Shown: positions 43,790-52,221, counted from the stretch's first letter. The stretch is DNA of 64,000 bases from Paenibacillus xylanexedens (GCF_001908275.1 NZ_CP018620.1:3534001-3598000); one strand, 5' to 3'. The notes: generated from the letters alone by a model not told the origin. Made by a program: numbers and translations.

Positions 43790-44338
43790 ATGCCAACCAT
43801 CTACGACTTTACCGTAACCAGAACCAGTGGAGAGCGTTTCCCGCTCTATCAATATGAAGGAAAACCTGTGCTCATCGTAAACACCGCAAGTAAATGTAAA
43901 TATACGCACCAGTTTGATGACATGCAGAAGCTGTATGACCAGTACAAGGATCAAGGACTTCAGATTATTGGTTTCCCGTGTAACCAGTTTGCAGAGCAAG
44001 AGCCTGGAAGCAGTTCGGAAGCGGAATCCTTTTGTCAGATTAACTATGGTGTGAAATTTCCGATGTTCTCCAAACTGGATGTGAATGGAGAAGCGGCGCA
44101 CCCGCTCTACGAATTTTTGAAAAGATCAGGGCCTTTTACTGGCTTTGATGAAACAGATATACAGGCCAAATTATTGAAATTAATGGTGGCTGAGAAGGCA
44201 CCAGAATGGTTACACGGCGATGCAATCAAATGGAATTTCACGAAATTCCTGATTGATGCAGAGGGGCGTGTGGTCAGACGCTTCGAACCTATCGACTCCA
44301 TCGACGAGATTCAAGAGAGTATTAAACAGCTTCTATAA
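43790..44338 (+). CDS. Glutathione peroxidase family thiol peroxidase
   Basis: 182-residue peroxidase of the GPx family that reduces peroxides, in bacteria usually with thioredoxin as donor. The peroxidatic Cys is in NTASKCKYT (Cys, not Sec). GFPCNQFAEQEPG supplies the Gln and a second Cys, and KWNFTKFLID the Trp and Asn. The usual Gly after the active Cys is Lys here. The frame is open to 43745, but ATG 43790 starts the conserved MPTIYDFTV and is preceded by GAGGTG. A TATAAT-like -10 is at 43727. Confidence 0.93.
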   Translation: MPTIYDFTVTRTSGERFPLYQYEGKPVLIVNTASKCKYTHQFDDMQKLYDQYKDQGLQIIGFPCNQFAEQEPGSSSEAESFCQINYGVKFPMFSKLDVNGEAAHPLYEFLKRSGPFTGFDETDIQAKLLKLMVAEKAPEWLHGDAIKWNFTKFLIDAEGRVVRRFEPIDSIDEIQESIKQLL

Positions 44339-44403
44339 TTTCACTTTCATATATCCTACAGGGGCATGACACAAATCGTTTCCCTCTTCCGAACAGGAGG
44401 TGC

Positions 44404-45267
44404 ATGAATGTGCCGAGCATGATGCAATTTAGTGCTTCACTGGAGTATAGTTACCGATCCACCAGCATATTTAACCCAGGCAAGTCAGATGGATTCCACT
44501 CACATCCACATTATGAGATTTATTATTTTCATGATGGAGAATGTACCTACATCATAGGAGACCGGGTATATAACCTGGAGCCGGGTGATCTGGTGTTAAT
44601 GCATGGCTTGACTCTTCATCGACCACATCCGAAGCCAGGTAGTGCTTATGAGCGAAGCACACTGCATTTTGATCCGTCTGCAATCCGCAGCAGCCTGCAT
44701 CCGGACCGTATGGCTGAGGTCCTGAGACCATTTGAAGAACTCAGAAATTGCCGGGTCAATCTGAAGGGAGATAACCGCTCTGAATTCGAAGCTCTATTGC
44801 ATGATCTTCATCGTCTGTCTCAAAGTCAGAGCATTTTCAGGCAAGAGCGAATGAATGTCAGACTGTGTGATCTGTTGTATTTTGTAGCAGAGATCTGCCA
44901 GGGTGATGTCCAGGAACAACTTCCCTCATCGGAGAGGGAGCGGCATGTCCAACACATCATTCGTTATGTGGATACCCATTATATGAAGGACATTGGTCTG
45001 GATGATCTGGCACTGGAATTACATCTGTCCAAGCCATATCTGGCAGGCATGTTTAAGGAAATGACAGGTTTGACGATATTCAAATACCTGTATGACCGTC
45101 GTATCAATCAGGCGAAGCTTTTGTTTCAGTTTCAGCCTGAGATCACCGTGACAGAAGCAAGTCGATTGTCCGGTTTCAAACGCCTTTCGCATTTTAGTCG
45201 CATGTTCAAACAAAGTGTGGGATGTTCGCCTGATCTGTACCGTACCCAATTGCATCGCCAATCATAG
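44404..45267 (+). CDS. AraC family transcriptional regulator with cupin domain
   Basis: About 287 residues. The cupin part reads FHSHPHYEIYYFHDGECTYIIGDRVYNLEPGD, and the C-terminal double HTH reads IGLDDLALELHLSKPYLAGMFKEMTG and LSGFKRLSHFSRMFKQSVGCSP. ATG 44404 is only three bases from AGGAGG; GTG 44410 is nine bases away and may be the real start. Target genes are not evident; it ends in its own terminator. Confidence 0.9.
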   Translation: MNVPSMMQFSASLEYSYRSTSIFNPGKSDGFHSHPHYEIYYFHDGECTYIIGDRVYNLEPGDLVLMHGLTLHRPHPKPGSAYERSTLHFDPSAIRSSLHPDRMAEVLRPFEELRNCRVNLKGDNRSEFEALLHDLHRLSQSQSIFRQERMNVRLCDLLYFVAEICQGDVQEQLPSSERERHVQHIIRYVDTHYMKDIGLDDLALELHLSKPYLAGMFKEMTGLTIFKYLYDRRINQAKLLFQFQPEITVTEASRLSGFKRLSHFSRMFKQSVGCSPDLYRTQLHRQS

Positions 45268-45279
45268 AAGTCGTCTTTG

Positions 45280-45310
45280 AGCTGACCAGCTTCTCTGGTT
45301 GGCTTTTTTT
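45280..45310 (+). terminator. Rho-independent terminator
   Basis: AGCTGACCAG pairs with CTGGTTGGCT (G-T pairs included), followed by seven T. Confidence 0.85.
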
Positions 45311-45402
45311 GTTGATTTTCGTTTGAGAATGCATCCCACTGTGTTTAGAGGACACGCAGAACAGGTAAAGAAAGGTAATGAACCCAGAGGAGGCGAATAT
45401 GA

Positions 45403-45657
45403 ATGAAACAGCGCACACCGGATCAGAATAACAACGATACCCAACAGGAACAATCCCGTGACAATCCTGAACAATATAAGACAGAGCACGAAAGTCTGCT
45501 TGACCGACATGAAGAAGAACAGACTGTAGATCCAATTCCGATGGAAGATCTGAATATGGAAGCTCAGGAAGAGAAGAATAAAGATCAGACAAAAAGTAAC
45601 TCGTCTACGGAAGAGAAATACCGGGCGGATTATCGTAAAAAGACGGGCGAAGGATAA
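45403..45657 (+). CDS. Small, highly charged, disordered protein
   Basis: 84 residues, very rich in Gln, Asn, Glu, Asp and Lys and almost free of hydrophobic residues, so probably intrinsically disordered (EQTVDPIPMEDLNMEAQEEKNKD). GGAGGCGA precedes two overlapping ATGs; the one at 45403 opens this frame. Similar small acidic proteins in Bacillales are often spore- or stress-related, which is only a guess. Confidence 0.65.
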   Translation: MKQRTPDQNNNDTQQEQSRDNPEQYKTEHESLLDRHEEEQTVDPIPMEDLNMEAQEEKNKDQTKSNSSTEEKYRADYRKKTGEG

Positions 45658-45724
45658 TTTCAATTGCTGTGTTGGGCAAACTTGTGGAAATGTTTTCGGT
45701 GAATGTATATTTAGTGAAAATAAA

Positions 45725-45758
45725 TTAGTTTGTTGACTAATGTATGTTACTATATTAT
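45725..45758 (+). promoter_or_regulatory. Promoter and overlapping operator of nitroreductase
   Basis: TTGTTG (45730-45735) and TATTAT (45753-45758) are 17 bases apart. An inverted repeat TTAGT-TTGTTG-ACTAA (45725-45740) covers the -35 box. This is the placement expected for a MarR- or HxlR-type repressor sensing electrophiles or oxidants. The repressor is not encoded nearby. Confidence 0.6.
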
Positions 45759-45805
45759 AGTTACTATGTTGGCAATTGAAAAAAAATTTTGGGAGGCGAA
45801 TAAGA

Positions 45806-46405
45806 ATGACAACTTTTTTTGATGCGTTGAAAAACAGAAGATCTTATTATGGAATCAGCAAGGAATCTACAATTTCGGATGCTAAAATCCAGGAAATCGT
45901 AGAAGAAGCGGTGAAATATACACCAACTTCCTTTAACTCACAAACATCCCGTGCCGTTGTATTGCTCGGTGAACAACATGATAAATTGTGGAATCACACA
46001 GAAGAAATTTTGCGTGAAGTGGTAGGTAATGAAGAAGCCTTCAAATCCACAGCAGAGAAAATGACTGGATTCCGCAGTGGATATGGTACGGTTCTCTTCT
46101 TCGAAGATAACAATGCGATCGCACAGCTTCAACAAAATTTTGCAGCTTATGCAGATAACTTCCCAATCTGGGCTAACCAATCCAACGGTATGTTGCAACT
46201 GGTAATCTGGACTGCTCTGGAACAAGAAGGTCTGGGTGCATCTTTGCAGCACTACAACCCGTTGATTGACGAGAAAGTGAAGCAAGAATGGAGCATTCCT
46301 GAGAACTGGAGATTGATCGCTCAGATGCCATTTGGTAAACCAACGGCAGCACCGGGTGAGAAAGAATTCCAACCAATTGAAGAGCGCGTAAAAGTACACA
46401 AGTAA
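45806..46405 (+). CDS. Nitroreductase family protein (Frm2-like)
   Basis: 199-residue FMN-dependent oxidoreductase. TTFFDALKNRRSYYGISKES is the FMN-phosphate-binding start of the Frm2/fatty-acid-repression-mutant-2-like subgroup, and TPTSFNSQTSRAVVL, WANQSNGMLQLVIWTALEQEGLGASLQHYNPL and PFGKP follow. It would reduce quinones or nitro-aromatics with NAD(P)H. The frame is open from 45776; ATG 45806 follows GGGAGGCGA. Confidence 0.92.
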   Translation: MTTFFDALKNRRSYYGISKESTISDAKIQEIVEEAVKYTPTSFNSQTSRAVVLLGEQHDKLWNHTEEILREVVGNEEAFKSTAEKMTGFRSGYGTVLFFEDNNAIAQLQQNFAAYADNFPIWANQSNGMLQLVIWTALEQEGLGASLQHYNPLIDEKVKQEWSIPENWRLIAQMPFGKPTAAPGEKEFQPIEERVKVHK

Positions 46406-46437
46406 GCTTCGCATTTCCCAACATTTAACCACATACG

Positions 46438-46496
46438 GCCTCGCTTCAATTTGATACGATGATAGTTGATCGTAATCCAATGAAGCGAGGCTTTTT
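46438..46496 (+). terminator. Terminator of nitroreductase that overlaps the next gene's ribosome-binding site
   Basis: GCCTCGCTTCA (46438-46448) pairs with TGAAGCGAGGC (46481-46491), followed by five T. The GTG start of the next gene is at 46500. Confidence 0.88.
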
Positions 46497-46499
46497 GAT

Positions 46500-48131
46500 G
46501 TGAATAATAGATTAAAAGACATAACGAACCAACGGATATGGAAAATGGTTTTATGCTGGTTATTAACACTTGGATCGGTGGCTGGATACAGCTCTACTGT
46601 TCAGGCTGCAACCGTGCAGCAACAGTTTCAGGATACGCACACCAGTTACGCCAAGGATGCCATTACACATCTGGTGGCAAAAGGCATTGCTGCCGGTACG
46701 TCAGAGACTACGTTTGAACCGAAGAAAGCCGTTACTCGTGCAGAATTTGCGACGTTTGCTGTGAGATTACTAGGTTTGAAGTCCGTTAAAAATAATATAA
46801 ATCCCTATCAGGATATAAGCATGAATGCTTGGTATTACGGCAACGTTGCTGCCATGACGAATCTTTTTATTCTGGAGGGCAAGGGTCAGGGAACGTTCCA
46901 GCCTAATGCTTCCATTACGCGCGAAGAAGCGGCTGCCCTCCTTGTGCGAATGTTAAAACAACAACCCGTAGAGACCTCGCTCTTATCTTCAACGTATTTC
47001 GACGCAGCAGATATCTCGGACTGGGCACGTCCTTATGTTCAGACGGTATATCAACTTGGACTAATGCGGGGAAGTGGAGGTGTGTTCCGACCACATGACC
47101 AGGTAACGCGAGAAGAAGCAGCCGTAATGCTCGATGCCATTTTACAAAAGAAAACATGGTCTGAGCAGTTACAACGTGGGGATGAACTTGGCGTTCAGCT
47201 GGGCTGGCAATATAACTCCACTACAGCTGAATTCAAGAAACAAGTGGAACAATCTGAGGTCAATACGCTCGTCCCACGCTGGTTTTTCCTGAATAGCAGT
47301 ATGAATGTAACAGATCACGCGGACCCTGCATTGATCTCTTGGGCATCCGCCACCGACAGGCAGCTATGGCCATTGCTCGGTAATCGTTCGGATTCGGCAC
47401 TTACCCATCAGATGTTATCCAGTTCGGCCAACCGAGCTGCAGTGATCTCACAGGTAGCCGCTTATGTCAAAACCTATAAACTGGACGGTATTAATGTGGA
47501 CTTCGAGAATGTTGATCCTGCGGATCGTGAAGGTCTGACGGCATTTGTGACCTCTTTGACGGCTACGTTGCACGCACTCGGTGCTGTAGTGTCCGTGGAC
47601 GTTTCGCCCGACCTGGGTACTGATTGGACGGATGCATTTGATTATGCCAAACTGGGCGCTGTATCCGATTATATGGTGCTGATGGGATACGAGGAACACT
47701 GGAACGGTGATCCGAAAGCAGGATCAGTGGCGTCTCTTCCATGGGTGGAAAAGGCTTTGGATACCATGCTCTCCGAGGTGGTACGTGCCAAAACAATTTT
47801 GGCCCTTCCGTTATATACACGAGACTGGTCTTCCGTGAATCCGGCAACCAGTTCTTGGGACATTACACTGGCAGACCAGGGAATGCGTGCGCATGCTACG
47901 GGATCTGTAAGACGATGGGATGCAAGTCTGGTTCAATATATTATCGGGTACAACAGTAATGGTAAGCCAAGATATATATGGGCAGAGGACAGTCGTTCGT
48001 TATCAGCCAAAGTGTTAATGAGTGAGCAACGGCAAATTGCTGGACTGGCTTACTGGTATATGGGCGGCGAAACAGCGGATGTATGGAACGCCATTTCGAA
48101 TGCATCGCGATTTGAATCATATAACTTCTAA
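46500..48131 (+). CDS. S-layer-homology (SLH) protein with GH18-like catalytic domain
   Basis: 543-residue surface protein. The signal peptide (MVLCWLLTLGSVAGYS, cleavage near VQA/AT) is followed by three SLH repeats (about 40-215; FEPKKAVTRAEFATFAVRLLG, FQPNASITREEAAALLVRML, FRPHDQVTREEAAVMLDAIL) that bind pyruvylated cell-wall polymer. The GH18 domain has LDGINVDFENVD with the catalytic Glu, and YMVLMGYEEHW. It resembles spore cortex/YaaH-like glucosaminidases or chitinases. The only upstream start is GTG 46500, whose GCGAGG site lies in the preceding terminator stem; ATG 46545 is an alternative lacking a clear site. Confidence 0.88.
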   Translation: MNNRLKDITNQRIWKMVLCWLLTLGSVAGYSSTVQAATVQQQFQDTHTSYAKDAITHLVAKGIAAGTSETTFEPKKAVTRAEFATFAVRLLGLKSVKNNINPYQDISMNAWYYGNVAAMTNLFILEGKGQGTFQPNASITREEAAALLVRMLKQQPVETSLLSSTYFDAADISDWARPYVQTVYQLGLMRGSGGVFRPHDQVTREEAAVMLDAILQKKTWSEQLQRGDELGVQLGWQYNSTTAEFKKQVEQSEVNTLVPRWFFLNSSMNVTDHADPALISWASATDRQLWPLLGNRSDSALTHQMLSSSANRAAVISQVAAYVKTYKLDGINVDFENVDPADREGLTAFVTSLTATLHALGAVVSVDVSPDLGTDWTDAFDYAKLGAVSDYMVLMGYEEHWNGDPKAGSVASLPWVEKALDTMLSEVVRAKTILALPLYTRDWSSVNPATSSWDITLADQGMRAHATGSVRRWDASLVQYIIGYNSNGKPRYIWAEDSRSLSAKVLMSEQRQIAGLAYWYMGGETADVWNAISNASRFESYNF

Positions 48132-48149
48132 GCAATCATGAATCTTTAT

Positions 48150-48199
48150 AGACCCAAACTCACCGTGATTCTGGCGGATGGTTTGGGTCTGTTTATTTT
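48150..48199 (+). terminator. Rho-independent terminator after SLH-GH18 gene
   Basis: AGACCCAAAC pairs with GTTTGGGTCT across a 21-base loop, followed by a T-rich tract. Confidence 0.85.
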
Positions 48200-48302
48200 G
48201 GTATAAGATAAGCAATATGAGGAATCGTTTAAGCTTGGCTGAACGGTTTAATGTATATAAGGACAAAATATATATATATTGAGCTAAACATTTACACAAT
48301 AA

Positions 48303-48487
48303 CGGAGAGGACAGAAAAAGCCTGAAGAAGCGAAGCGTGCGCCTAAAAGCTTTCTGAAAGAAAGCTGCATCGAAAGCATACGCTTATCCCCGGATTTACC
48401 CTTTGTAAAAGGTATTAAAAAAATCTGGGGATAACAGCGATCGGAAGGTTGTTCTGTCATCGGAGTGACCAGTGTAAATATTCTTTA
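48303..48487. repeat. Structured non-coding leader, likely dispersed repeat
   Basis: Most of the 48132-48519 gap. TTATCCCCGGATTT (48384-48397) pairs with AAATCTGGGGATAA (48421-48434), and an inner ACC/GGT pair extends the stem. The flanking GATCGGAAGGTTG and CATCGGAGTGACCAG strings resemble an intergenic repeat I associate with Paenibacillus genomes; that is memory, not a search. No reading frame and no T-box signature. Confidence 0.45.
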
Positions 48488-48519
48488 GTTCAATGTATTA
48501 GTTCAGGAGGAGAAGGAGC

Positions 48520-49437
48520 ATGCGAGAGGTTGATTGCATAATTGTAGGTGGAGGGCTCGCAGGGCTTCAGGCAGCCATTCAGCTTGGACGTTATTCAGCT
48601 CATCAGGTGTTGGTGATCGACGCGGGAGAAGGCAGATCGACGTTGTGCCGGACTTATCATAATATCCTCGGTTTCCCCGATGGGGTATCCGGTGAAGAGC
48701 TTAGAGAACGAGGCAGGATGCAGGCAGAGCGAACCGGTGTATCTTTTGAGAAAGACCGTATTGTTAAAGCAGGACGTCATGGAGAACATATTCAATTATT
48801 CGGTACTTCAGGAACTGAATATAGGAGCAAAACCGTGTTATTGGCAACGGGGCTCACGGATAGAGTTCCGGACATTCCGGGACTAACCCCTACGCTGGGC
48901 CGAACAGTGTATGTCTGCCCTGATTGCGATGGTTATGAGATTCAGGATCAACGTACGGTACTATTGGGATCTGGCGAACCAGGTGCCAATATGGCGATGA
49001 TTTTAATTCAGCGTACGAATGATCTGTTATATATCAATCATGAGCAGGCTCCCATATCTGCAGAGCTGCATCGGAGCATGAAAGAGGCGGGCGTTCGTTA
49101 TCTGGAAGCGGCTGTTCAGGAAGTACAACAGATTGAGGATGGCCATATCACCGGTGTTCTGACCGAAGATGGACAGATTTTTGAGTCGGAGCGTGGATTT
49201 ATCGCATTTGGAGGCAACCGGGTACACTATGAACTGGCGGAGCAGCTTGGAGCTGTAATCGCAGATAATAAACATGTGGAAGCCGATCCGCGCAGCTTGC
49301 AGGCAGCGACTAATGTGTGGATTGCCGGGGATCTGGGCCTGCACGCAGAACAAGCAACCGTTGCGATGGGTGAAGGTTCCATTGCCGCGATCTGGATTCA
49401 TAAGGCGTTACAGCAGATGACCAAGGATTCACGATGA
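48520..49437 (+). CDS. Thioredoxin-reductase-like NAD(P)/FAD oxidoreductase
   Basis: 305-residue flavoprotein. The FAD site is DCIIVGGGLAGLQAAIQLGR, the redox pair is in CPDCDGYE (CxxC) and the NAD(P)-binding part is LLGSGEPGANMA (the first Gly string is altered from GxGxxA). GDLGLHAEQATVAMGEGSIAA is the FAD-closing motif. Proteins of this size with CPDCDGYE are ferredoxin/thioredoxin-reductase-like and often reduce a small disulfide protein. The redox partner is not evident. ATG 48520 follows AGGAGGAGAAGG. Confidence 0.88.
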   Translation: MREVDCIIVGGGLAGLQAAIQLGRYSAHQVLVIDAGEGRSTLCRTYHNILGFPDGVSGEELRERGRMQAERTGVSFEKDRIVKAGRHGEHIQLFGTSGTEYRSKTVLLATGLTDRVPDIPGLTPTLGRTVYVCPDCDGYEIQDQRTVLLGSGEPGANMAMILIQRTNDLLYINHEQAPISAELHRSMKEAGVRYLEAAVQEVQQIEDGHITGVLTEDGQIFESERGFIAFGGNRVHYELAEQLGAVIADNKHVEADPRSLQAATNVWIAGDLGLHAEQATVAMGEGSIAAIWIHKALQQMTKDSR

Positions 49438-49482
49438 ATTTCACCTCCAGATATGAGGTTGATTATTCAATTGTTCATTACC

Positions 49483-49524
49483 AAAAAGTCCTCCCAAGCC
49501 ATGCATGTGGCAGGAGGACTTTTT
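49483..49524. terminator. Bidirectional terminator
   Basis: AAAAAGTCCTCC faces GGAGGACTTTTT between convergent genes and serves both strands. Confidence 0.9.
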
Positions 49525-49558
49525 GAGTTATCTTTTGCTAGGGAGAAAAGGATTACAC

Positions 49559-49768
49559 TTATTTGTCTGATGAATCCGTTGATTTGGAAGAAGACTTCTC
49601 GTCCTTCGAGTCATGGGAGAAATCTTTGCGAATGTTGTCCACGATATCACCAACCACGCCTTCGATCATATCGGTTGGTCCGGGATTATTTTTGTCTGGA
49701 TGGATAACGGTATTCACTCCTGGTTCAAGTTCATCGTTTGTCTTCTCATGTTTGGTTTTATCACGCAT
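49559..49768 (-). CDS. Small hydrophilic protein
   Basis: 69 residues, highly charged, with a central TVIHPDKNNPGPTDMIEGVVGDIVDNI and a Ser/Asp/Lys-rich tail. On the minus strand AGGAGGG lies six bases before the ATG, and a bidirectional terminator follows, so it is a real gene rather than a shadow. Likely disordered or stress-related; family not recognised. Confidence 0.7.
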   Translation of the reverse strand: MRDKTKHEKTNDELEPGVNTVIHPDKNNPGPTDMIEGVVGDIVDNIRKDFSHDSKDEKSSSKSTDSSDK

Positions 49769-50014
49769 GGGGAATCCCTCCTGGTTCGATATTGTATAAG
49801 GTGTTCATTAACATATCCAAACACCGTTACGTATATGTAAACGATTAACCGCTGTAGTTCTTTTGAAACGTGTACTTGCTCATATATAGAAGATATATAC
49901 AGAATTGAACGTACTGATTAAACTTCTGCAATACGTTTATATTATAGATAACCATTGAGTATTAAGTTTAAAGCTTGAAACCAATAAACCACTATTATGC
50001 AGGAGGTTATTCAA

Positions 50015-50368
50015 ATGAATGAAGAAAATCATGTAATCCATAAAGATGGCCAAGTTTCAACTGACAAGGTGGACAATGCAATTGAGAAGATTGCGCCGGA
50101 AGAAAGAGAACAGATTCTACAGAACTTTGATGCGTTCAAAGAATACCTGGGTAAGCGAATTGACATGGGAGAATCGATTGGACTAAGTGAGGAGCAGATG
50201 GCCAAAATTGCCGAGAAAGTAGCAGATTATCTGGCAGCTCGGGAGGAACCTCGTAATCGTGAAGAAAAACTACTTCAGGAGCTGTGGAATGTCGGCAAGG
50301 AAGATGAACGTCACATGTTGGCTCATATGCTCGTTCGTTTGGCACAAAGCTCCACACCCAATCATTAA
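50015..50368 (+). CDS. DUF3243 family protein (YmfJ-like)
   Basis: 117-residue cytoplasmic helical protein. The string YLGKRIDMGESIGLSEEQMAKIAEKVADYLAAREEPRNREEKLLQELWNVGKEDERHMLAHMLVRL is typical of DUF3243, named YmfJ in Bacillus subtilis; its function is unknown. ATG 50015 follows CAGGAGG; the frame is open from 49997. The IS110 element lies immediately downstream. Confidence 0.9.
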   Translation: MNEENHVIHKDGQVSTDKVDNAIEKIAPEEREQILQNFDAFKEYLGKRIDMGESIGLSEEQMAKIAEKVADYLAAREEPRNREEKLLQELWNVGKEDERHMLAHMLVRLAQSSTPNH

Positions 50369-50609
50369 GATTAGCATCTATGCCTAAGCATAAGAAATAC
50401 TTTGAGCTGGTCTTCAAACCTGCCAAATACCTGCCAAAAGCTGGAGCGTAACTCTTGAACATATCTGGATCAGGGCAGATAGAGGGAGCGCTAGCTATGA
50501 TGAACGTAACCGCAAAAAATAGCCCTCCATATTGCTGCACATCGTAGGTTAAAATGGACAGTAAGAAGACCACCATTTCAGAGCTACACAGCAAAGGAGA
50601 GCTATCCCT

Positions 50610-51728
50610 ATGAAGTCTACCACAAAATTCATTGGTTTAGATGTATCCAAAGAAAAAATTTCTGTCGCTATTGCTGACGAGGGTCAAGACAAGCCGCGGT
50701 ATTACGGCACCATTGCTCATGCGCCTGCTGCCTTACGCAAACTCATCAAAGAATTGGGTCCGGCAAGCTCCCTCTCGTTTTGTTATGAGGCCGGTCCTAC
50801 AGGATACGAAACCTACCGCTGGATCGAATCCATGGGGGCCCATTGTGTCGTCATTGCCCCTTCACTCATCCCCAAACGCTCCGGCGATCACGTGAAAACC
50901 GATCGACGGGATGCCGAGCAACTGGCACGTCTGTTCCGTGCAGGCGAGCTTACGCCGATTTACGTTCCAGCACGTGAAGATGAGGCGCTTCGTGAATTGG
51001 TTCGGGCACGCGAATCGGCAAAAGAAGATGCTCACCGGGCTCGTCAACGCGTGCTCAAATTTTTATTGCGTCACCAGATCCATCCGCCTGAACAAATCAA
51101 ACGTCGCTGGACGAAAAAATATCGCGTATGGCTTGGACAACTGACCTTCCCGAATGCGCCTATGCAGATTGCGTTTACGGAGTACCTTCATGCCATGGAC
51201 GAGATCGAGCAACGCATCGGTCGACTGGAAAAAGCCTTGATTGAAGAGGCGGCGACCAGCTCTAAAGCCGATTTGATTCAAATTTTACAGTCTCTGCGTG
51301 GCATTGGATTTCTCACGGCCGTCACGCTTGCTGCGGAGATTGGTTCCTTTGCCCGTTTCCGTTCCCCTGCTCAGCTCATGGCTTACTTGGGCCTGGTTCC
51401 GCGTGAGCATTCGTCTGGAGTCCGTACCCAACGAGGCTCGCTCACCAAAGCGGGAAATGGACGATTGCGTCGCACCTTGATTGAATCGGCATGGAGTTAC
51501 CGCCATCGGCCTGCGATTAAAGGGGACTTGGCCCGCCGTTTGGAAGGTCTGCCTGCGGACATACAGCTCATTTCCTGGAAAGCTCAGGAACGGCTGCACC
51601 GAAAATTCCGCCGTTTAGTTTATGGATTAAACAAACACAAAAATGTCGCGGTCACCGCGGTGGCCAGGGAACTGACCGGGTTCATTTGGGCGGTCGCCCG
51701 AACGTTGGAGCTACCGAACGCTCAGTAA
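50610..51728 (+). CDS. IS110-family DEDD recombinase
   Basis: 372-residue transposase. The N-terminal RuvC-like DEDD domain shows Asp11 (GLDVSKEK), Glu60 (CYEAGPTGYE), Asp98 and Asp101 (KTDRRDAEQLARL). A coiled-coil region spans about 120-215. The C-terminal Tnp20 domain carries LRGIGFLTAVTLAAEIG and the Ser-containing GLVPREHSSGVRTQRGSLTKAGNGRLRR. All catalytic residues and the full length are intact, so it may be active. ATG 50610 follows AAAGGAGAG at ten bases. Members of this family are guided by an RNA encoded in a non-coding end. Confidence 0.96.
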   Translation: MKSTTKFIGLDVSKEKISVAIADEGQDKPRYYGTIAHAPAALRKLIKELGPASSLSFCYEAGPTGYETYRWIESMGAHCVVIAPSLIPKRSGDHVKTDRRDAEQLARLFRAGELTPIYVPAREDEALRELVRARESAKEDAHRARQRVLKFLLRHQIHPPEQIKRRWTKKYRVWLGQLTFPNAPMQIAFTEYLHAMDEIEQRIGRLEKALIEEAATSSKADLIQILQSLRGIGFLTAVTLAAEIGSFARFRSPAQLMAYLGLVPREHSSGVRTQRGSLTKAGNGRLRRTLIESAWSYRHRPAIKGDLARRLEGLPADIQLISWKAQERLHRKFRRLVYGLNKHKNVAVTAVARELTGFIWAVARTLELPNAQ

Positions 51729-52020
51729 TCTGTTATTCATCTTGAAGAGACGGATGGTTTAAAAGGAAAAAGGGGAAAACTCCGGAGCCTTAGGCCCGGG
51801 AGTTCATGGAAGGTTCAGGAGAGAATGTACGAGGTTCGTTTGCACTAGGCTTTTAATGGGCTGAACGTGCGTGGCTAGCTTGTAAAAGCTCTCCTTGACG
51901 AAGGCATACCATGTGGTAACCAACCCACGGATAGCAGCGTGCCAACCGTCGCTCGCATATGGACTCCCGCGCTTAGGGCTTCGGGGAAAAGCAGCTTTTT
52001 GTGATGGGCTTGACAAAAAC
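51729..52020 (+). ncRNA. Candidate bridge-RNA region of the IS110 element
   Basis: About 290 non-coding bases after the recombinase. They are highly structured: AACTCCGG...CCGGGAGTT around GCC-TTA-GGC at about 51777-51804, and ACCATGTGGT near 51909. In IS1111-type elements the guide RNA lies 3' of the recombinase; in IS110-type elements it lies 5', so the upstream flank is an alternative. Tentative. Confidence 0.3.
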
Positions 52021-52029
52021 GTTCATAGC

Positions 52030-52221
52030 AACGAACCTGTGACGTCTTATTCAAGGGTTTGAAAGTCCCGCAGCAATCTAAGGAATCTGATACACGCTAT
52101 ATTGGTATAAACAGCCGTTAATAGCTTGTATTCAGGGAATTCTGGCAAATAACGTGTCTCATGTTCCTTACAAAATAAAAGGAGCGCCAGAAGGCCAAAT
52201 AAGACGTCCTCGATTCCTTAG
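52030..52221. repeat. 192-bp structured intergenic repeat, copy 2
   Basis: Gap-free match to 11911-12102, with identical blocks such as AATCTAAGGAATCTGA, TGTCTCATGTTCCTTAC and ACGTCTTATTC. The two inner and two outer units again form nested inverted repeats. It lies just past the IS110 right flank. Confidence 0.8.

Larger units (their letters stand above)
50400..52020 (+). mobile_element. IS110-family insertion sequence (borders approximate)
   Basis: One recombinase gene with long non-coding flanks (about 240 bases upstream, 290 downstream) and no terminal inverted repeats visible, as is normal for IS110/IS1111 elements. The exact ends cannot be set by eye. The upstream flank carries a direct repeat, CCTGCCAAATA then CCTGCCAAAAG, at about 50421-50443. 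Confidence 0.6.

Noticed and set aside
45262..45663. 133-codon minus-strand frame opposite the small charged protein
   Set aside because: It crosses the terminator of the AraC gene and lacks a start site; the plus-strand frame has a good ribosome-binding site.
48303..48487. T-box or known riboswitch
   Set aside because: No TGGNACCGCG T-box string, no anti-terminator pairing with a T-run, and the following gene is not an aminoacyl-tRNA or amino-acid gene.
51804..52016. 70-codon minus-strand frame in the IS110 right flank
   Set aside because: No ribosome-binding site, no recognisable motifs, and it overlaps the structured non-coding region.
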